From assembly GCF_019857205.1 (NCBI RefSeq), contig NZ_JAHWXO010000001.1, positions 248,001 to 312,000 of the forward strand: a stretch of 64,000 nt of DNA, in the 5' to 3' direction. The notes beneath the pieces were generated by a model that ran no database searches, was not told the DNA's origin, and saw only the letters and a list, made by a program, of their open reading frames with translations. Below are positions 17,393 to 25,936 of this stretch, in pieces. Source of the stretch: Qipengyuania pacifica (GTDB taxonomy: Bacteria > Pseudomonadota > Alphaproteobacteria > Sphingomonadales > Sphingomonadaceae). Each line of letters starts with the position of its first letter. Position 1 is the stretch's first letter. The position numbers were made by a program, and so were the translations under genes.

Positions 17393-18342
17393 CCATCGGG
17401 ACTAGTTTGTGCGGTGCAGCCAAGCAAGTCGGCGATCAACGAGATGTCTTCTTCTGGGTCGCCGGAAAGCTGGATTGTGCCCGCAAAGTCTGCTGGCGGG
17501 CTACAACTTCCTTTCTCTAGGGATACTCCGACAATCCGTGAGGCATCGAGCAAGACCTGATCGACGCTCGCCCCGGTGTATTCCAGACGCTGCTCAGTCC
17601 AACCGCCGATCGTTGCCGGATCAAAACGGGCCACCTCGAGCGAACCCGCCACTATGTCAAAAAGCCCGATCTGCCCGGCTTCAAGGCTGATTGCCTGGTC
17701 GGCATGGAGCAGGTCCACTGCGCCTTCCGAAACCGAGATGCGATGCTCGTTAGTGCCCTTGGAAACGTTGAAGACCGTGCCACGATCGACAATTGTTAGA
17801 TTGCCTACAATAACGCGTATGCCAGACGAGTACTCCGGACCCACAGCGAAAAGCGCCTCACCCTCGATGAGCTCAAACTCGGAAGCACCGCTCGATGCTT
17901 GGACAAGCTCCGTATCGCCGTTAAGCGTCACATTCAGCCCGCTCGCAATCTCGAACTCGCGTAGTTCTGCCGATCCTGTTGCGAGGCGAACTGGTTCATC
18001 TTTCGATGGGAGAACGCCAGGTATCAGAGCAAGCGAAGCGACCAGCATAAGAGCAACGGAAGCGGCGATCGCCCAAGGCTTCCAGCGAGGCTCGGCAAAT
18101 TCTTCCTCAACTGTCTCTTCGGGATACTGTTCAAGATAATCGACGAAAGCGCTCTCGTTTTCCGAGACGATGTCATACGCTACGGCATGTTCGGGCGCGC
18201 CATCCATCCAGTCCGTGAATGCGGCCCATTCCCCGGCTAAGGCCTCGCCAGCATGGAGTTTGGCGCGCCATTCAGCAGCGCGCTTCATGATTGCATCGGA
18301 TGGTCGCTGATTTGCCATATCTGTGTCTTTTGACGCCATCAC
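17374..18342 (-). CDS. FecR-family anti-sigma factor
   Basis: 322 residues. The N-terminal DUF4880 part (MKRAAEWRAKLHAGEALAGEWAAFTDWMDGAPEHAVAYD) should bind the ECF sigma factor in the cytosol. A membrane helix (about 92-110, AIAASVALMLVASLALIPGVL) follows, and a periplasmic FecR beta domain (about 120-235, RLATGSAELREFEI, TIVDRGTVFNVSKG) and a C-terminal STN-like segment complete it. It relays receptor occupancy to the sigma factor. It overlaps both neighbours, the sigma gene by four bases (ATGA). Confidence 0.9.
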   Translation of the reverse strand: MMASKDTDMANQRPSDAIMKRAAEWRAKLHAGEALAGEWAAFTDWMDGAPEHAVAYDIVSENESAFVDYLEQYPEETVEEEFAEPRWKPWAIAASVALMLVASLALIPGVLPSKDEPVRLATGSAELREFEIASGLNVTLNGDTELVQASSGASEFELIEGEALFAVGPEYSSGIRVIVGNLTIVDRGTVFNVSKGTNEHRISVSEGAVDLLHADQAISLEAGQIGLFDIVAGSLEVARFDPATIGGWTEQRLEYTGASVDQVLLDASRIVGVSLEKGSCSPPADFAGTIQLSGDPEEDISLIADLLGCTAQTSPDGWVFAS

Positions 18343-18881
18343 GATGGCAAATCCTCAGTTTGTCTGGTGCGAAGTTCTGCAATGCGCGCGTAAGCTTTCA
18401 GCAAGTGCTTCTCCACGCCGCTGACTGAGATCTCCAGCTCGGCTGCAATCTCCTTTTGCGTGTATCCCTCGATTCTCGCTTTCCGAAATACCATCAATGT
18501 GCGCTCAGACAGATCTTCCAGTGCAGTCTCAACCTCGCGCAGCTCGACATTTGCATCGATGCTCCGCTCACCGCTTTCGGAATTCTGCTGACTTGTTGTT
18601 TCCCCATATGCTTCGTCGCGCTTCTCCCGCCGCTGGCGCATTTTACGCGCATCCAGCACGACATTGTCGGCGACCTTGTATATGTAGGGCAAGGGATCGC
18701 GTATGGGCCCGCTCGGCTCTATCCGACCCAGCTTGATCCAGGTGTCGTGAAAGCGATCTTCGACTTCATCGGTCTCGCCCCGCATGCGAACCCTCAGGAA
18801 GCGTATGATTGCGTCCTTATTCAGGAGCAGAAGGGCTTGGAGGCTGTTTTCCGGCGCGTTCACGACCGCGCACCTGTGCAA
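18339..18881 (-). CDS. ECF RNA polymerase sigma factor, FecI-like
   Basis: 180 residues. Sigma region 2 is at about 20-85 (FLRVRMRGETDEVEDRFHDTWIKL, LPYIYKVADNVVLDARKMRQRR) and region 4 at about 115-170 (LEDLSERTLMVFRKARIEGYTQKEIAAELEISVSGVEKHL in two helices with the DNA-binding HTH). It is the first gene of a sigma/anti-sigma/receptor operon, which should be self-activated when the receptor is loaded. No other target was identified. Confidence 0.9.
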   Translation of the reverse strand: MHRCAVVNAPENSLQALLLLNKDAIIRFLRVRMRGETDEVEDRFHDTWIKLGRIEPSGPIRDPLPYIYKVADNVVLDARKMRQRREKRDEAYGETTSQQNSESGERSIDANVELREVETALEDLSERTLMVFRKARIEGYTQKEIAAELEISVSGVEKHLLKAYARIAELRTRQTEDLPS

Positions 18882-18968
18882 GGCACGCTAATGTGGCTAG
18901 AGGCCTGAAAAAATGCACGATCAGCCATCTATCCGAGCTGTAGCGAAACAAACAGGAATGAGCCACTT

Positions 18969-19508
18969 TTGCCTAAGAAATTCTCGTCGACTGTGGGCAA
19001 GTTTGACCGGGCATTGCTTGATGGGCTGAATGGCGCCCGATTGGTCGCAAAGCGCAAGCGCTTCACGGCTGTCCGCGACATCACGGCCCTAGGCGGAGAT
19101 GCGTTTCTCATTGTCGGCGGACTGCTAGCTTGTGCGCTTCAAGCGACGCTTGCAGGTCCAGTCGCGGCAGCAAAACTGTTCGCTTTTCTTGCTTTAGGAC
19201 GAGGCGCTGCATGGGCGCTCAAAGCCATTTTCCGGCGCAAAAGACCCTCGGATCCAGTGGCAGGCGTCGAGACCTTCACTTCGAGTTTTCCGAGTATTCA
19301 CACGTTTAATGCCTCCTGCTTGTTTACCGCCCTTGGCTTTGTTTCCTCTCAAGGAAACGCCGGTGTCGCTCTGGCTTGCGGTGCTGTCCTGGCGGCGCTC
19401 GTCGGAAGCACTCGTCTGATTTTTCGAATACACTGGCCAAGCGATGTGCTTGCCGGATACGCGTTAGGCTTGGCTTACTCGGTTGTGGCACTCGAACTCT
19501 TGCTCTGA
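18969..19508 (+). CDS. PAP2-superfamily membrane phosphatase
   Basis: 179 residues from a TTG at 18969; the ATG at 18958 is out of frame and no other start precedes the coding region. Membrane segments cover much of the protein. The acid-phosphatase motifs are partly classical: KAIFRRKRPSD (KX6RP), FPSIHTFNASC (PSGH-like, with Ile for Gly), and RLIFRIHWPSDVLAG (SRX5HX3D-like). It probably removes phosphate from a lipid phosphate or polyprenyl diphosphate. It starts a plus-strand run with the nucleotidyltransferase gene. Confidence 0.8.
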   Translation: MPKKFSSTVGKFDRALLDGLNGARLVAKRKRFTAVRDITALGGDAFLIVGGLLACALQATLAGPVAAAKLFAFLALGRGAAWALKAIFRRKRPSDPVAGVETFTSSFPSIHTFNASCLFTALGFVSSQGNAGVALACGAVLAALVGSTRLIFRIHWPSDVLAGYALGLAYSVVALELLL

Positions 19509-19571
19509 ACGACTGAGGCAAAACCTGCCCCGTGTCGTCTCTGCTCCGAAACAACACTTTCGGAGCGCATC

Positions 19572-20480
19572 TTGGCATCTTGGACAGAGACAAACGCCCC
19601 TACTGATTGCGGAGAATGGACAGCAATCGTTCTCGCTGGCGAAAGGCCCGACGGCGATCCCTTAGCAAGGGAGCTTGGCGTCCCCGCCAAGGCACTGATC
19701 GAAATTGGCGGCAAGACAATGCTGTCGAGGGTCCTGCAAGCTCTGTTGGACAGTCCGAAGATCAAGCGCGTCTTGGTCCTTGCACAGCAGATCGATCAGA
19801 TCGCAGTGTCGGAACCATCCGATGTCTTGAATGATCCTCGCGTCGACACGGCGCGCAGCGGCAATGGCATTGCAACAAGCATTGAGGCGGTAATTGGCAC
19901 ACGCCAAGCGCCGTGGCCGGTTCTCGTCACCACCGCAGACAACGCGCTGCTTACCTCTGAGCGCGTAGATGATTTTCTTACCCAGTCAGAAGGGGCCGAT
20001 GTTGCGGTCGGATTGGGCGAACGTTCGATCGTCGAACAGGATTTCCCAGACACAAAGCGAACTTGGCTCAAGTTCTCTGACGGGCACTTTTCGGGAGCCA
20101 ATCTCTTCGCACTTACAACCGAGCGCTGTCTTCCAGCCTTGCGGCATTGGCAGGCGGTCGAGCAAGACCGCAAGAAGGGACTGAAGCTGATTGCTAGCTT
20201 TGGGCCGATCCTCTTGTTGCGAGTGCTGACACGCACGATTGGCCTAAAGGATGGCTTGGCCAAGTCGGGAAAGAAGATGGGCTTTGATGCCAAAACCGTC
20301 GTGCTCGACGCCGAAGCCCCTATCGATGTCGACAAGAATGATGACTTAGAATTGGTTGAGCGAATTCTTGCCCAAAGGCCAACCAAACTGCTTCCTTCTA
20401 GTCAGAAGAAACCGGTTCTTGCTTCCGGCGCAACATCGCCAGCGTCGGCACCGCCAGCACGAGTAGCCCAGCGTAGCTAG
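19572..20480 (+). CDS. MobA-like NTP transferase-domain protein
   Basis: 302 residues from a TTG with GGAG seven bases upstream. The GT-A nucleotidyltransferase fold shows AIVLAGERPDGDPLARE, a conserved Lys in VPAKALIEIGGKTMLSRVL, TTADNALL at the metal-binding DxD-like place, and SGANLFALTTERC. Proteins of this type activate sugars, cyclitols or alcohol phosphates with CTP, GTP or UTP. Next to a PAP2 phosphatase, flippase and glycosyltransferases it probably makes the head-group donor for a glycolipid or glycan. Its end overlaps the convergent flippase gene by about 80 bases. Confidence 0.75.
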   Translation: MASWTETNAPTDCGEWTAIVLAGERPDGDPLARELGVPAKALIEIGGKTMLSRVLQALLDSPKIKRVLVLAQQIDQIAVSEPSDVLNDPRVDTARSGNGIATSIEAVIGTRQAPWPVLVTTADNALLTSERVDDFLTQSEGADVAVGLGERSIVEQDFPDTKRTWLKFSDGHFSGANLFALTTERCLPALRHWQAVEQDRKKGLKLIASFGPILLLRVLTRTIGLKDGLAKSGKKMGFDAKTVVLDAEAPIDVDKNDDLELVERILAQRPTKLLPSSQKKPVLASGATSPASAPPARVAQRS

Positions 20481-21729
20481 CGATCAGGAGGGCAAGACCA
20501 AGGTCACCGAGACTCATCTGGTCGCCGAGCGTAAGTATGGCCGTCACCGACAAACCCACGATAGTTGCTCGCGCCAGGACCGGAGATAATGCCCGACCGC
20601 TTCCCAGCATGAAGGTTTCGCAGATTGCAGCGAGAAACAGGGCGGGAAGCGTCCAAGCAATGACGGACAGAAGAGAACCAGCGCCCAGATACTCTTCACC
20701 GGCAAGAATGCTGACAAAGATACCTGCTCCCAAGAAAAGTATAGCGCCCGCCGGGACCGAGACCAATAGAGAGGTTAGCCCTACGTGGCGCATGACTTCC
20801 TTGAGCCGCTCACCTTTTGCCGCCTGGAGCTTTGAAATCTCCGGAAAGAGGCTGCGCATCGCCAGTTCAGCGGGAGCAAGAACGGCGTCCAGCAGCGTCT
20901 GCGCCAACCGATATGCCCCTGCGGCAGACGGGCCAAGAACGCCACCAATGACCAGCGTCATCAGAGGAAGAGCGCCTTGTTGCAGAGAAGCGTTAAAGTT
21001 TGTTCCGAGCAGATATCTCCACAGGACTGAGCCGGATATGGCGGAACGTATGGATCCCGCCTTGCTCCGCAAAAGGTCTTTGCTCTTGGCGACGGCAAGC
21101 GCGCAGACCCATAGGAATGCGTCACCTAGGATGTCAGAAAGCACCCAGGCTATCACAACCGCCCAAAGCGGAGCGCCCATAAGATACGCGATGCACACGC
21201 CGATCAATCGTACGCCAGGGGTCACCAGGCTTTGCCAAGCCATCAAATCGAACCGATCTGTGAGGCGGAGAATACCTGTCGGTGTCCCCGCCACTTGCAG
21301 GGGAACAATGAGACAGTACGCGGCGGCAAGGTGCGCTACGTCTGCCGGTATGCTGACGATCGACGCGAAGCTTAGTACAAAAGCGCCGCCAAGCGCCATC
21401 GCTGCCAAGCCCACGACAAAATCGATAGCAGCAAGTTTCAGCCACAGTCTGCGGACTGAACCGAGGTCGTCTCGCTCGTACGGTTCGGCCCCAAAATGGA
21501 CAAGTGCCTGCCACGATTGGAATTTCGCGATTGCCGCGACGCTCTGGGCGACGCTCCGAAACAGCATCAACAGACCGAAATCTGTCAGGTCGAGAATGCG
21601 CGCCGTGACCGCAATGGATGCAAGGTGCAGTACTGCGCCGGCAACTTTACCGGCGCCCATCTTACCGGTGTTACGGAGCACTCTGCGTAAGACATCATCC
21701 TTAAGCCAAACGCGCATCAATGATTCCAA
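20398..21729 (-). CDS. Polysaccharide/lipid-linked oligosaccharide flippase (Wzx/MOP superfamily)
   Basis: 443 residues with about 12 to 14 membrane helices. The N-terminal MOP-type segment (MGAGKVAGAVLHLASIAVTARILDLTDFGLLMLFRSVAQ) is typical of Wzx-like flippases, and it resumes after the central loop with GVLGPSAAGAYRLAQTL. It should move an undecaprenyl-linked sugar across the inner membrane. It is divergent from the GT-C gene at 21769, with only 39 bases between starts, so both share one promoter region. Confidence 0.85.
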   Translation of the reverse strand: MESLMRVWLKDDVLRRVLRNTGKMGAGKVAGAVLHLASIAVTARILDLTDFGLLMLFRSVAQSVAAIAKFQSWQALVHFGAEPYERDDLGSVRRLWLKLAAIDFVVGLAAMALGGAFVLSFASIVSIPADVAHLAAAYCLIVPLQVAGTPTGILRLTDRFDLMAWQSLVTPGVRLIGVCIAYLMGAPLWAVVIAWVLSDILGDAFLWVCALAVAKSKDLLRSKAGSIRSAISGSVLWRYLLGTNFNASLQQGALPLMTLVIGGVLGPSAAGAYRLAQTLLDAVLAPAELAMRSLFPEISKLQAAKGERLKEVMRHVGLTSLLVSVPAGAILFLGAGIFVSILAGEEYLGAGSLLSVIAWTLPALFLAAICETFMLGSGRALSPVLARATIVGLSVTAILTLGDQMSLGDLGLALLIASYAGLLVLAVPTLAMLRRKQEPVSSD

Positions 21730-21768
21730 AAGTCGAACTACGCTCGGGCACTATGGGAGTGCGCGAGC

Positions 21769-23388
21769 ATGAGCAAGCAAATGGAAATGCGTGAAGCGGT
21801 GCGAGGATCTGAGAGTGCACCGGTTCGTACTGACGATTCCTACTTTCCGGCATTGAGTGACAAGGTCGGGTGGCTAGGCTTTCTGGCTGCCGCGCTCCCG
21901 CTTCTGGCTATCATCTCGCCCATCAATCACGACGAGACACAGTACATCGCAGCCGCTCAACTGGCGAGCGAAGGCTTGGTCCCGTTCCGTGACTTCCTCC
22001 ATCTTCAGACGCCCTATCAGATCTATCTCTTCGCGCCGCTTTTCAGCATATTCGGAGGAAGCGGTTTTATCGCTGCGCGCGTGGCGTCGGGAATGCTGGG
22101 CGCTGGGATACTTGCGACCACCTTCTTTGCGCTGCGAACAGCGAGGGTTGAAAAATCGCGAGCGGCCATTTGCTGCATTCTGCTGTGGCTGTGCCACACT
22201 TTTGTTTTCAGCGTGACAGTCGTTCGCAATGACGCGCTGTCTGCATTCCTGCTCACTATCGCCATCTGGATTGCCGCGAGCCAACTATCGGACAAATCCG
22301 AAGGCGAGAGACGTGCGGTCCCCTGGTTTGTTGCGGGTGCCCTGCTCGGCCTCGCTGCAGGCACCAAGATCTCATATCTGGCTCCCGCTCTTGCTTTCGT
22401 CGGGTTCCCCTTATGGGCGTTCCTGCTCAAAGCCTTTCCGCCTCGCGAAGCACTTACGCGATCAGCATCAATCGGGTTTGGATTGGTCCTCGCGCTCCTG
22501 CCACTTCTCTGGTTTCGCGACATCGCACCGCTTGCGTTCGATTACGGAAACTTCGAATACCACGCTAAGGCACCGCTGGCCTGGTACGCAGCCAATGGGT
22601 TGGAGGACCGGCTAACACTGCTGGCGAAGGTACGAGACGTACTGCTCACGCTTGTCAGGGGTCCGGCCCTTGTTGCCCTAGCGATCTATGGCTGGCTGCG
22701 GCTGCGCTCGTTCAGAAATCGGAATGTGCAATCGCCATCCTTGATCTTTATCGATGTGCTCGTTTTGGCAGGGCTCGCTGCCACCGTCGCCCCCACTCCG
22801 ACTTGGCGACAATATGCGATGCCTCTTTTGCCGCCGCTATTCATCGGACTTGGCCTCGTTTGGCAGGACGCTGGCAAGAAGCCGTCTAAGACGCTGCAAA
22901 TCGCCAAAGCGGCCATGCTGATCGCTGCGATCGTCGGAATTGGGCAGCCCCTTTTTCAAGTTTGGCAGGGAACACTGGGTTCCGAAGTGTCTCCACTGAC
23001 GATCAGCAAAGAGGGAGCTTATCTCGCTAAGGAGGCTAGAAATGCAGGTCTCGACGGCGAGAGTGTGAGCCTGAGCCCTGAAGTCGTGCTGGCGAGTGGC
23101 TTACCGCTAGATCCCACGTTTGCCACAGGCCCGTTTGCTTATCGGACTGGTTCAATGATTGCGCCAGCAGATCGCCGGACAATGAAGGTGACGTCGGTCG
23201 AAAGCGTGCGGGCCTATCTTGAGCAAACTCGGCCCGATACCATCGTAACGGGCTACGAGAACTTCGATCATGTCGACGCCCTAGGATTGGAGACCCCGAT
23301 TGAGGCCTATGCCAAGGCGAACGGCTATCTTCGTGTAGCAAGCCCATTCGGCGAAGCCGTGTTCTGGTTGAGGACCGACCAGGAATGA
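21769..23388 (+). CDS. GT-C family membrane glycosyltransferase (ArnT/GT39-like)
   Basis: 539 residues with about ten membrane helices. The acidic motif in the first periplasmic loop (SPINHDETQYIAAAQL) is the metal/donor-binding DE motif of ArnT/PMT-type enzymes that use polyprenyl-phosphate sugars. LHLQTPYQIYLFAPLF and the later helix ends (LPLLWFRDIAPLAF) fit the GT-C fold. A C-terminal soluble domain of about 120 residues (from about residue 410) follows. It overlaps the GT4 gene by four bases (ATGA), so both act in the same pathway. Confidence 0.82.
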   Translation: MSKQMEMREAVRGSESAPVRTDDSYFPALSDKVGWLGFLAAALPLLAIISPINHDETQYIAAAQLASEGLVPFRDFLHLQTPYQIYLFAPLFSIFGGSGFIAARVASGMLGAGILATTFFALRTARVEKSRAAICCILLWLCHTFVFSVTVVRNDALSAFLLTIAIWIAASQLSDKSEGERRAVPWFVAGALLGLAAGTKISYLAPALAFVGFPLWAFLLKAFPPREALTRSASIGFGLVLALLPLLWFRDIAPLAFDYGNFEYHAKAPLAWYAANGLEDRLTLLAKVRDVLLTLVRGPALVALAIYGWLRLRSFRNRNVQSPSLIFIDVLVLAGLAATVAPTPTWRQYAMPLLPPLFIGLGLVWQDAGKKPSKTLQIAKAAMLIAAIVGIGQPLFQVWQGTLGSEVSPLTISKEGAYLAKEARNAGLDGESVSLSPEVVLASGLPLDPTFATGPFAYRTGSMIAPADRRTMKVTSVESVRAYLEQTRPDTIVTGYENFDHVDALGLETPIEAYAKANGYLRVASPFGEAVFWLRTDQE

Positions 23389-24572
23389 CCCTAAGGGGCA
23401 AGATCGGCGCAGTCGTCTACGACTTGCGAGCGAGCGGTGTAGTTCGCAATCTTCTGCGCATCGCTGAGCGTGCCCGCAGCGATGGGTTTGACTTCGAAAT
23501 CTGGCCTCTGAGAGCCCAGGGCGAATTTGTGATTCAGGCCAAGGACGCCGCAACGGTCAACCCAATCCTGTCTGTGCCAGTCAATGCACAGCGCGATCTG
23601 GATTCACTTTTCCATCAAGATGCGTTGGCGGAAGCTCTTGGAAAGCGCGCTCCAGCTCTAGTCTTTTCCGCGGGCAATCAGATGCACTGGCACTTGGCGA
23701 AAGCTCTCCAGAAACTCCCGTCCGATGTCCGCCCCCGCGTTGTGGGCAGAGTGAGCAATGCTGTCGTCTCGCTTGGAGAGGCAAACCCGCTCTTTCGGGC
23801 TGTCATCAAGCCGCAGGAGAGATTCCAGTATCAGGCGATGAACCATGTCGTGGCGGTTTCGCAGGAACTACGAAATCAATTGGTCGGAGGCCTTGGATTG
23901 GAAGCAGAGCGCGTCTCGTGCATTCCCAACGGGATCGACGTGAACCGGTTTTCGGGCGGGCAGGACGGAGCGGCAGCAATTGAACGCCCAGTCATTCTGG
24001 GCATTGGCCGACTGTCCAAACAAAAGGATTTCGGCACGTTGATCGATGCCGTGGCAAAGTTGCGCACCTCACAAAGACCAATCCTGCGTATCCTTGGAAG
24101 AGGCACCAATGCGTGGAAGGCCAAACTGACAAATCATGCCAAGAGCAAGGGCATTGGAGACCAACTTGAACTGCTTGGTCATGTCGATGATGTGGCCATA
24201 CATTTGCGCCGCGCGGACCTGTTCGTTTCATCCTCACGCTGGGAAGGCGCCAGCAACGCGGTGCTAGAGGCGCTGGCTTGCGGGACACCAATTGTCGCGA
24301 CGAAAGCCCCTACCGGAATTGAAGAGGTTTTGCTCCCCCTGGGCCGAGACATTCTGGTGCCAGTAGGCGATCCAGATGCGTTGGCACGGGCTATCGAGAC
24401 ACGCCTTGGCCAACCTCGTGGTTCAGATGGTTTGATCGAACGAGCACGTGACTTCGGTCTGAGCTCGACACTCGATAGGTACAGCCAAATGTTCACAGAG
24501 CAACTCAGTTTGGCTGAGCGTCCTTCTCATCGCTCTCCCCGAACACCAGCCGCGCACTTGCAATATAATTGA
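23385..24572 (+). CDS. Glycosyltransferase family 4 (GT-B)
   Basis: 395 residues with two Rossmann halves. The N-terminal acceptor half includes YDLRASGVVRNLLRIAERA and VVAVSQELRNQLV. The C-terminal donor half shows NGIDVNRFSGG, ILGIGRLSKQKDFGTLIDAVAKL, GHVDDVAIHLRRADLFVSSSRWEGASNAVLEALACGTPIVAT (the E-x7-E nucleotide-sugar motif). The retaining GT4 mechanism is expected, using a nucleotide sugar at the cytosolic membrane face. The last ~70 bases overlap the convergent gtrA-like gene. Confidence 0.88.
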   Translation: MTLRGKIGAVVYDLRASGVVRNLLRIAERARSDGFDFEIWPLRAQGEFVIQAKDAATVNPILSVPVNAQRDLDSLFHQDALAEALGKRAPALVFSAGNQMHWHLAKALQKLPSDVRPRVVGRVSNAVVSLGEANPLFRAVIKPQERFQYQAMNHVVAVSQELRNQLVGGLGLEAERVSCIPNGIDVNRFSGGQDGAAAIERPVILGIGRLSKQKDFGTLIDAVAKLRTSQRPILRILGRGTNAWKAKLTNHAKSKGIGDQLELLGHVDDVAIHLRRADLFVSSSRWEGASNAVLEALACGTPIVATKAPTGIEEVLLPLGRDILVPVGDPDALARAIETRLGQPRGSDGLIERARDFGLSSTLDRYSQMFTEQLSLAERPSHRSPRTPAAHLQYN

Positions 24573-24939
24573 CAACCAGACCAGCGATCGAGCCACATGC
24601 GACTGCTAGCGCCGGATGAGACAGCAATCCTGATCCCCATGTAACAAGCGCGACATAGGTCAGATAATTGACCAATCCACCGCTAGTGTTTGCAAATACG
24701 TATCGTAACCATTCTATGATGGTGGGAGGCGTCTTTGCGGCAAAAGTGAAACGCCGATTGACGGCCCAGGTGAAGGTCGCGGCGCTCAGATAGGATGCAG
24801 CGCGCCCGGAATAGAGTCCAAGGCCGATTGCAAAGGCACTATAGAGCGCGGCAACATCGACGAGAAATCCCGCCGCGCCGACGAGCGCAAAGCGCACAAA
24901 CCGTCCGAACTGCACCTTAGTCTTGGCCTTCTGGGCCAC
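24505..24939 (-). CDS. GtrA-family membrane protein
   Basis: 144 residues with four membrane helices, the standard GtrA layout (FVRFALVGAAGFLVDVAALYSAF at the start, AATFTWAVNRRFTFA in the second/third helix, NYIASARLVFGE at the end). GtrA proteins are thought to flip or accompany polyprenyl-phosphate sugars made by adjacent GT2 synthases. That gene lies immediately upstream here and overlaps by 23 bases, a classical gtrA-gtrB-like pair. Confidence 0.9.
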   Translation of the reverse strand: MAQKAKTKVQFGRFVRFALVGAAGFLVDVAALYSAFAIGLGLYSGRAASYLSAATFTWAVNRRFTFAAKTPPTIIEWLRYVFANTSGGLVNYLTYVALVTWGSGLLSHPALAVACGSIAGLVVNYIASARLVFGESDEKDAQPN

Positions 24940-25936
24940 CCAAAGTCGTGTGCACGCCGGGCACGGCCAAATATCGCATACGCTTTGCCTCCTGTCGGCC
25001 CCTTGTCACGGTCTGGAGGATGAGGCCACTGAAGAAGAACAGGAATGCAAGAAGCATCAATGCACTGGATAGGATTGCCGTGGGGAAGCGCGGAACAAGC
25101 CCGGTTTGAAGATAGGTTCCGACAATCGGCACAGCCAGTGCAATCGAAACCAGCGAAAAGACCAGTGCAAAGGTAGCAAAGAGCTGCAGCGGGCGCTCTT
25201 GCTTCAGCAGGTTGATGATCGTCCCCAGGATCCTGAAGCCGTCATGAAATGTTCGCAGCTTACTTTCGGAACCGGGCGCGCGGTCACTAAATCGGATCGG
25301 CATTTCGCAAGCGGGCATTTCAAGCTCCAAGGCATGGATAGTGAGCTCTGTTTCGATCTCGAAGCCGCCAGCCATAACCGGAAACGACTTCACAAACCGG
25401 CGCGAGAAAACCCGATACCCGCTCAACATGTCGCGGAACTGATCGCCAAAAATCTTGCGCACCAGCACGCTCAGCATCCAATTGCCGAACTCGTGGCCCG
25501 GCCTGTACGTGCCCTCTTTTTCCTGCTGCCGTGCGCCGACGACCATATCCAGACCTTGCGCCTGAAGCGCTTCGACTAGGTGGCCAGCGGCGCTCGCATC
25601 ATAAGTATCGTCAGCGTCGCACATCAGGTAGATATCAGCCTCGATGTCCGCAAACATCCGGCGGACTACATGACCTTTACCCTGCCGTGGTTCGCGCCGG
25701 ACAATTGCGCCCGCATCCAATGCGATCTGGACCGTGTCGTCTGAGCTATTGTTGTCATAAACGTAGATTGTGGCCCTTGGCAGCGCTCTGCGGAAATCTT
25801 CGATGACTTTTGCGATACCGCCCGCCTCGTTGTAGCATGGAAGCAGGACCGCAATTTCCGGGTCGTTCGCAGGCCAGCTGCGGTCAGGACGGTGCTCTGC
25901 CTTTTCGCGCTCAAGAAGCATGTTCTGCCTCCCCAT
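24917..25936 (-). CDS. GT2 glycosyltransferase, polyprenyl-phosphate sugar synthase type (GtrB/DPM1-like)
   Basis: 339 residues. The GT-A domain starts with IAVLLPCYNEAGGIAKVIEDF, carries YVYDNNSSDDTVQIA, the DxD region YLMCDADDTYDASA and LSGYRVFSRRFVKSFP. Two C-terminal membrane helices (about 255-275 and 290-312) are typical of undecaprenyl-phosphate glucose/mannose synthases. Product: probably a polyprenyl-phosphate hexose used by the GT-C enzyme at 21769. It overlaps gtrA and the upstream phosphodiesterase gene. Confidence 0.88.
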   Translation of the reverse strand: MGRQNMLLEREKAEHRPDRSWPANDPEIAVLLPCYNEAGGIAKVIEDFRRALPRATIYVYDNNSSDDTVQIALDAGAIVRREPRQGKGHVVRRMFADIEADIYLMCDADDTYDASAAGHLVEALQAQGLDMVVGARQQEKEGTYRPGHEFGNWMLSVLVRKIFGDQFRDMLSGYRVFSRRFVKSFPVMAGGFEIETELTIHALELEMPACEMPIRFSDRAPGSESKLRTFHDGFRILGTIINLLKQERPLQLFATFALVFSLVSIALAVPIVGTYLQTGLVPRFPTAILSSALMLLAFLFFFSGLILQTVTRGRQEAKRMRYLAVPGVHTTLGGPEGQD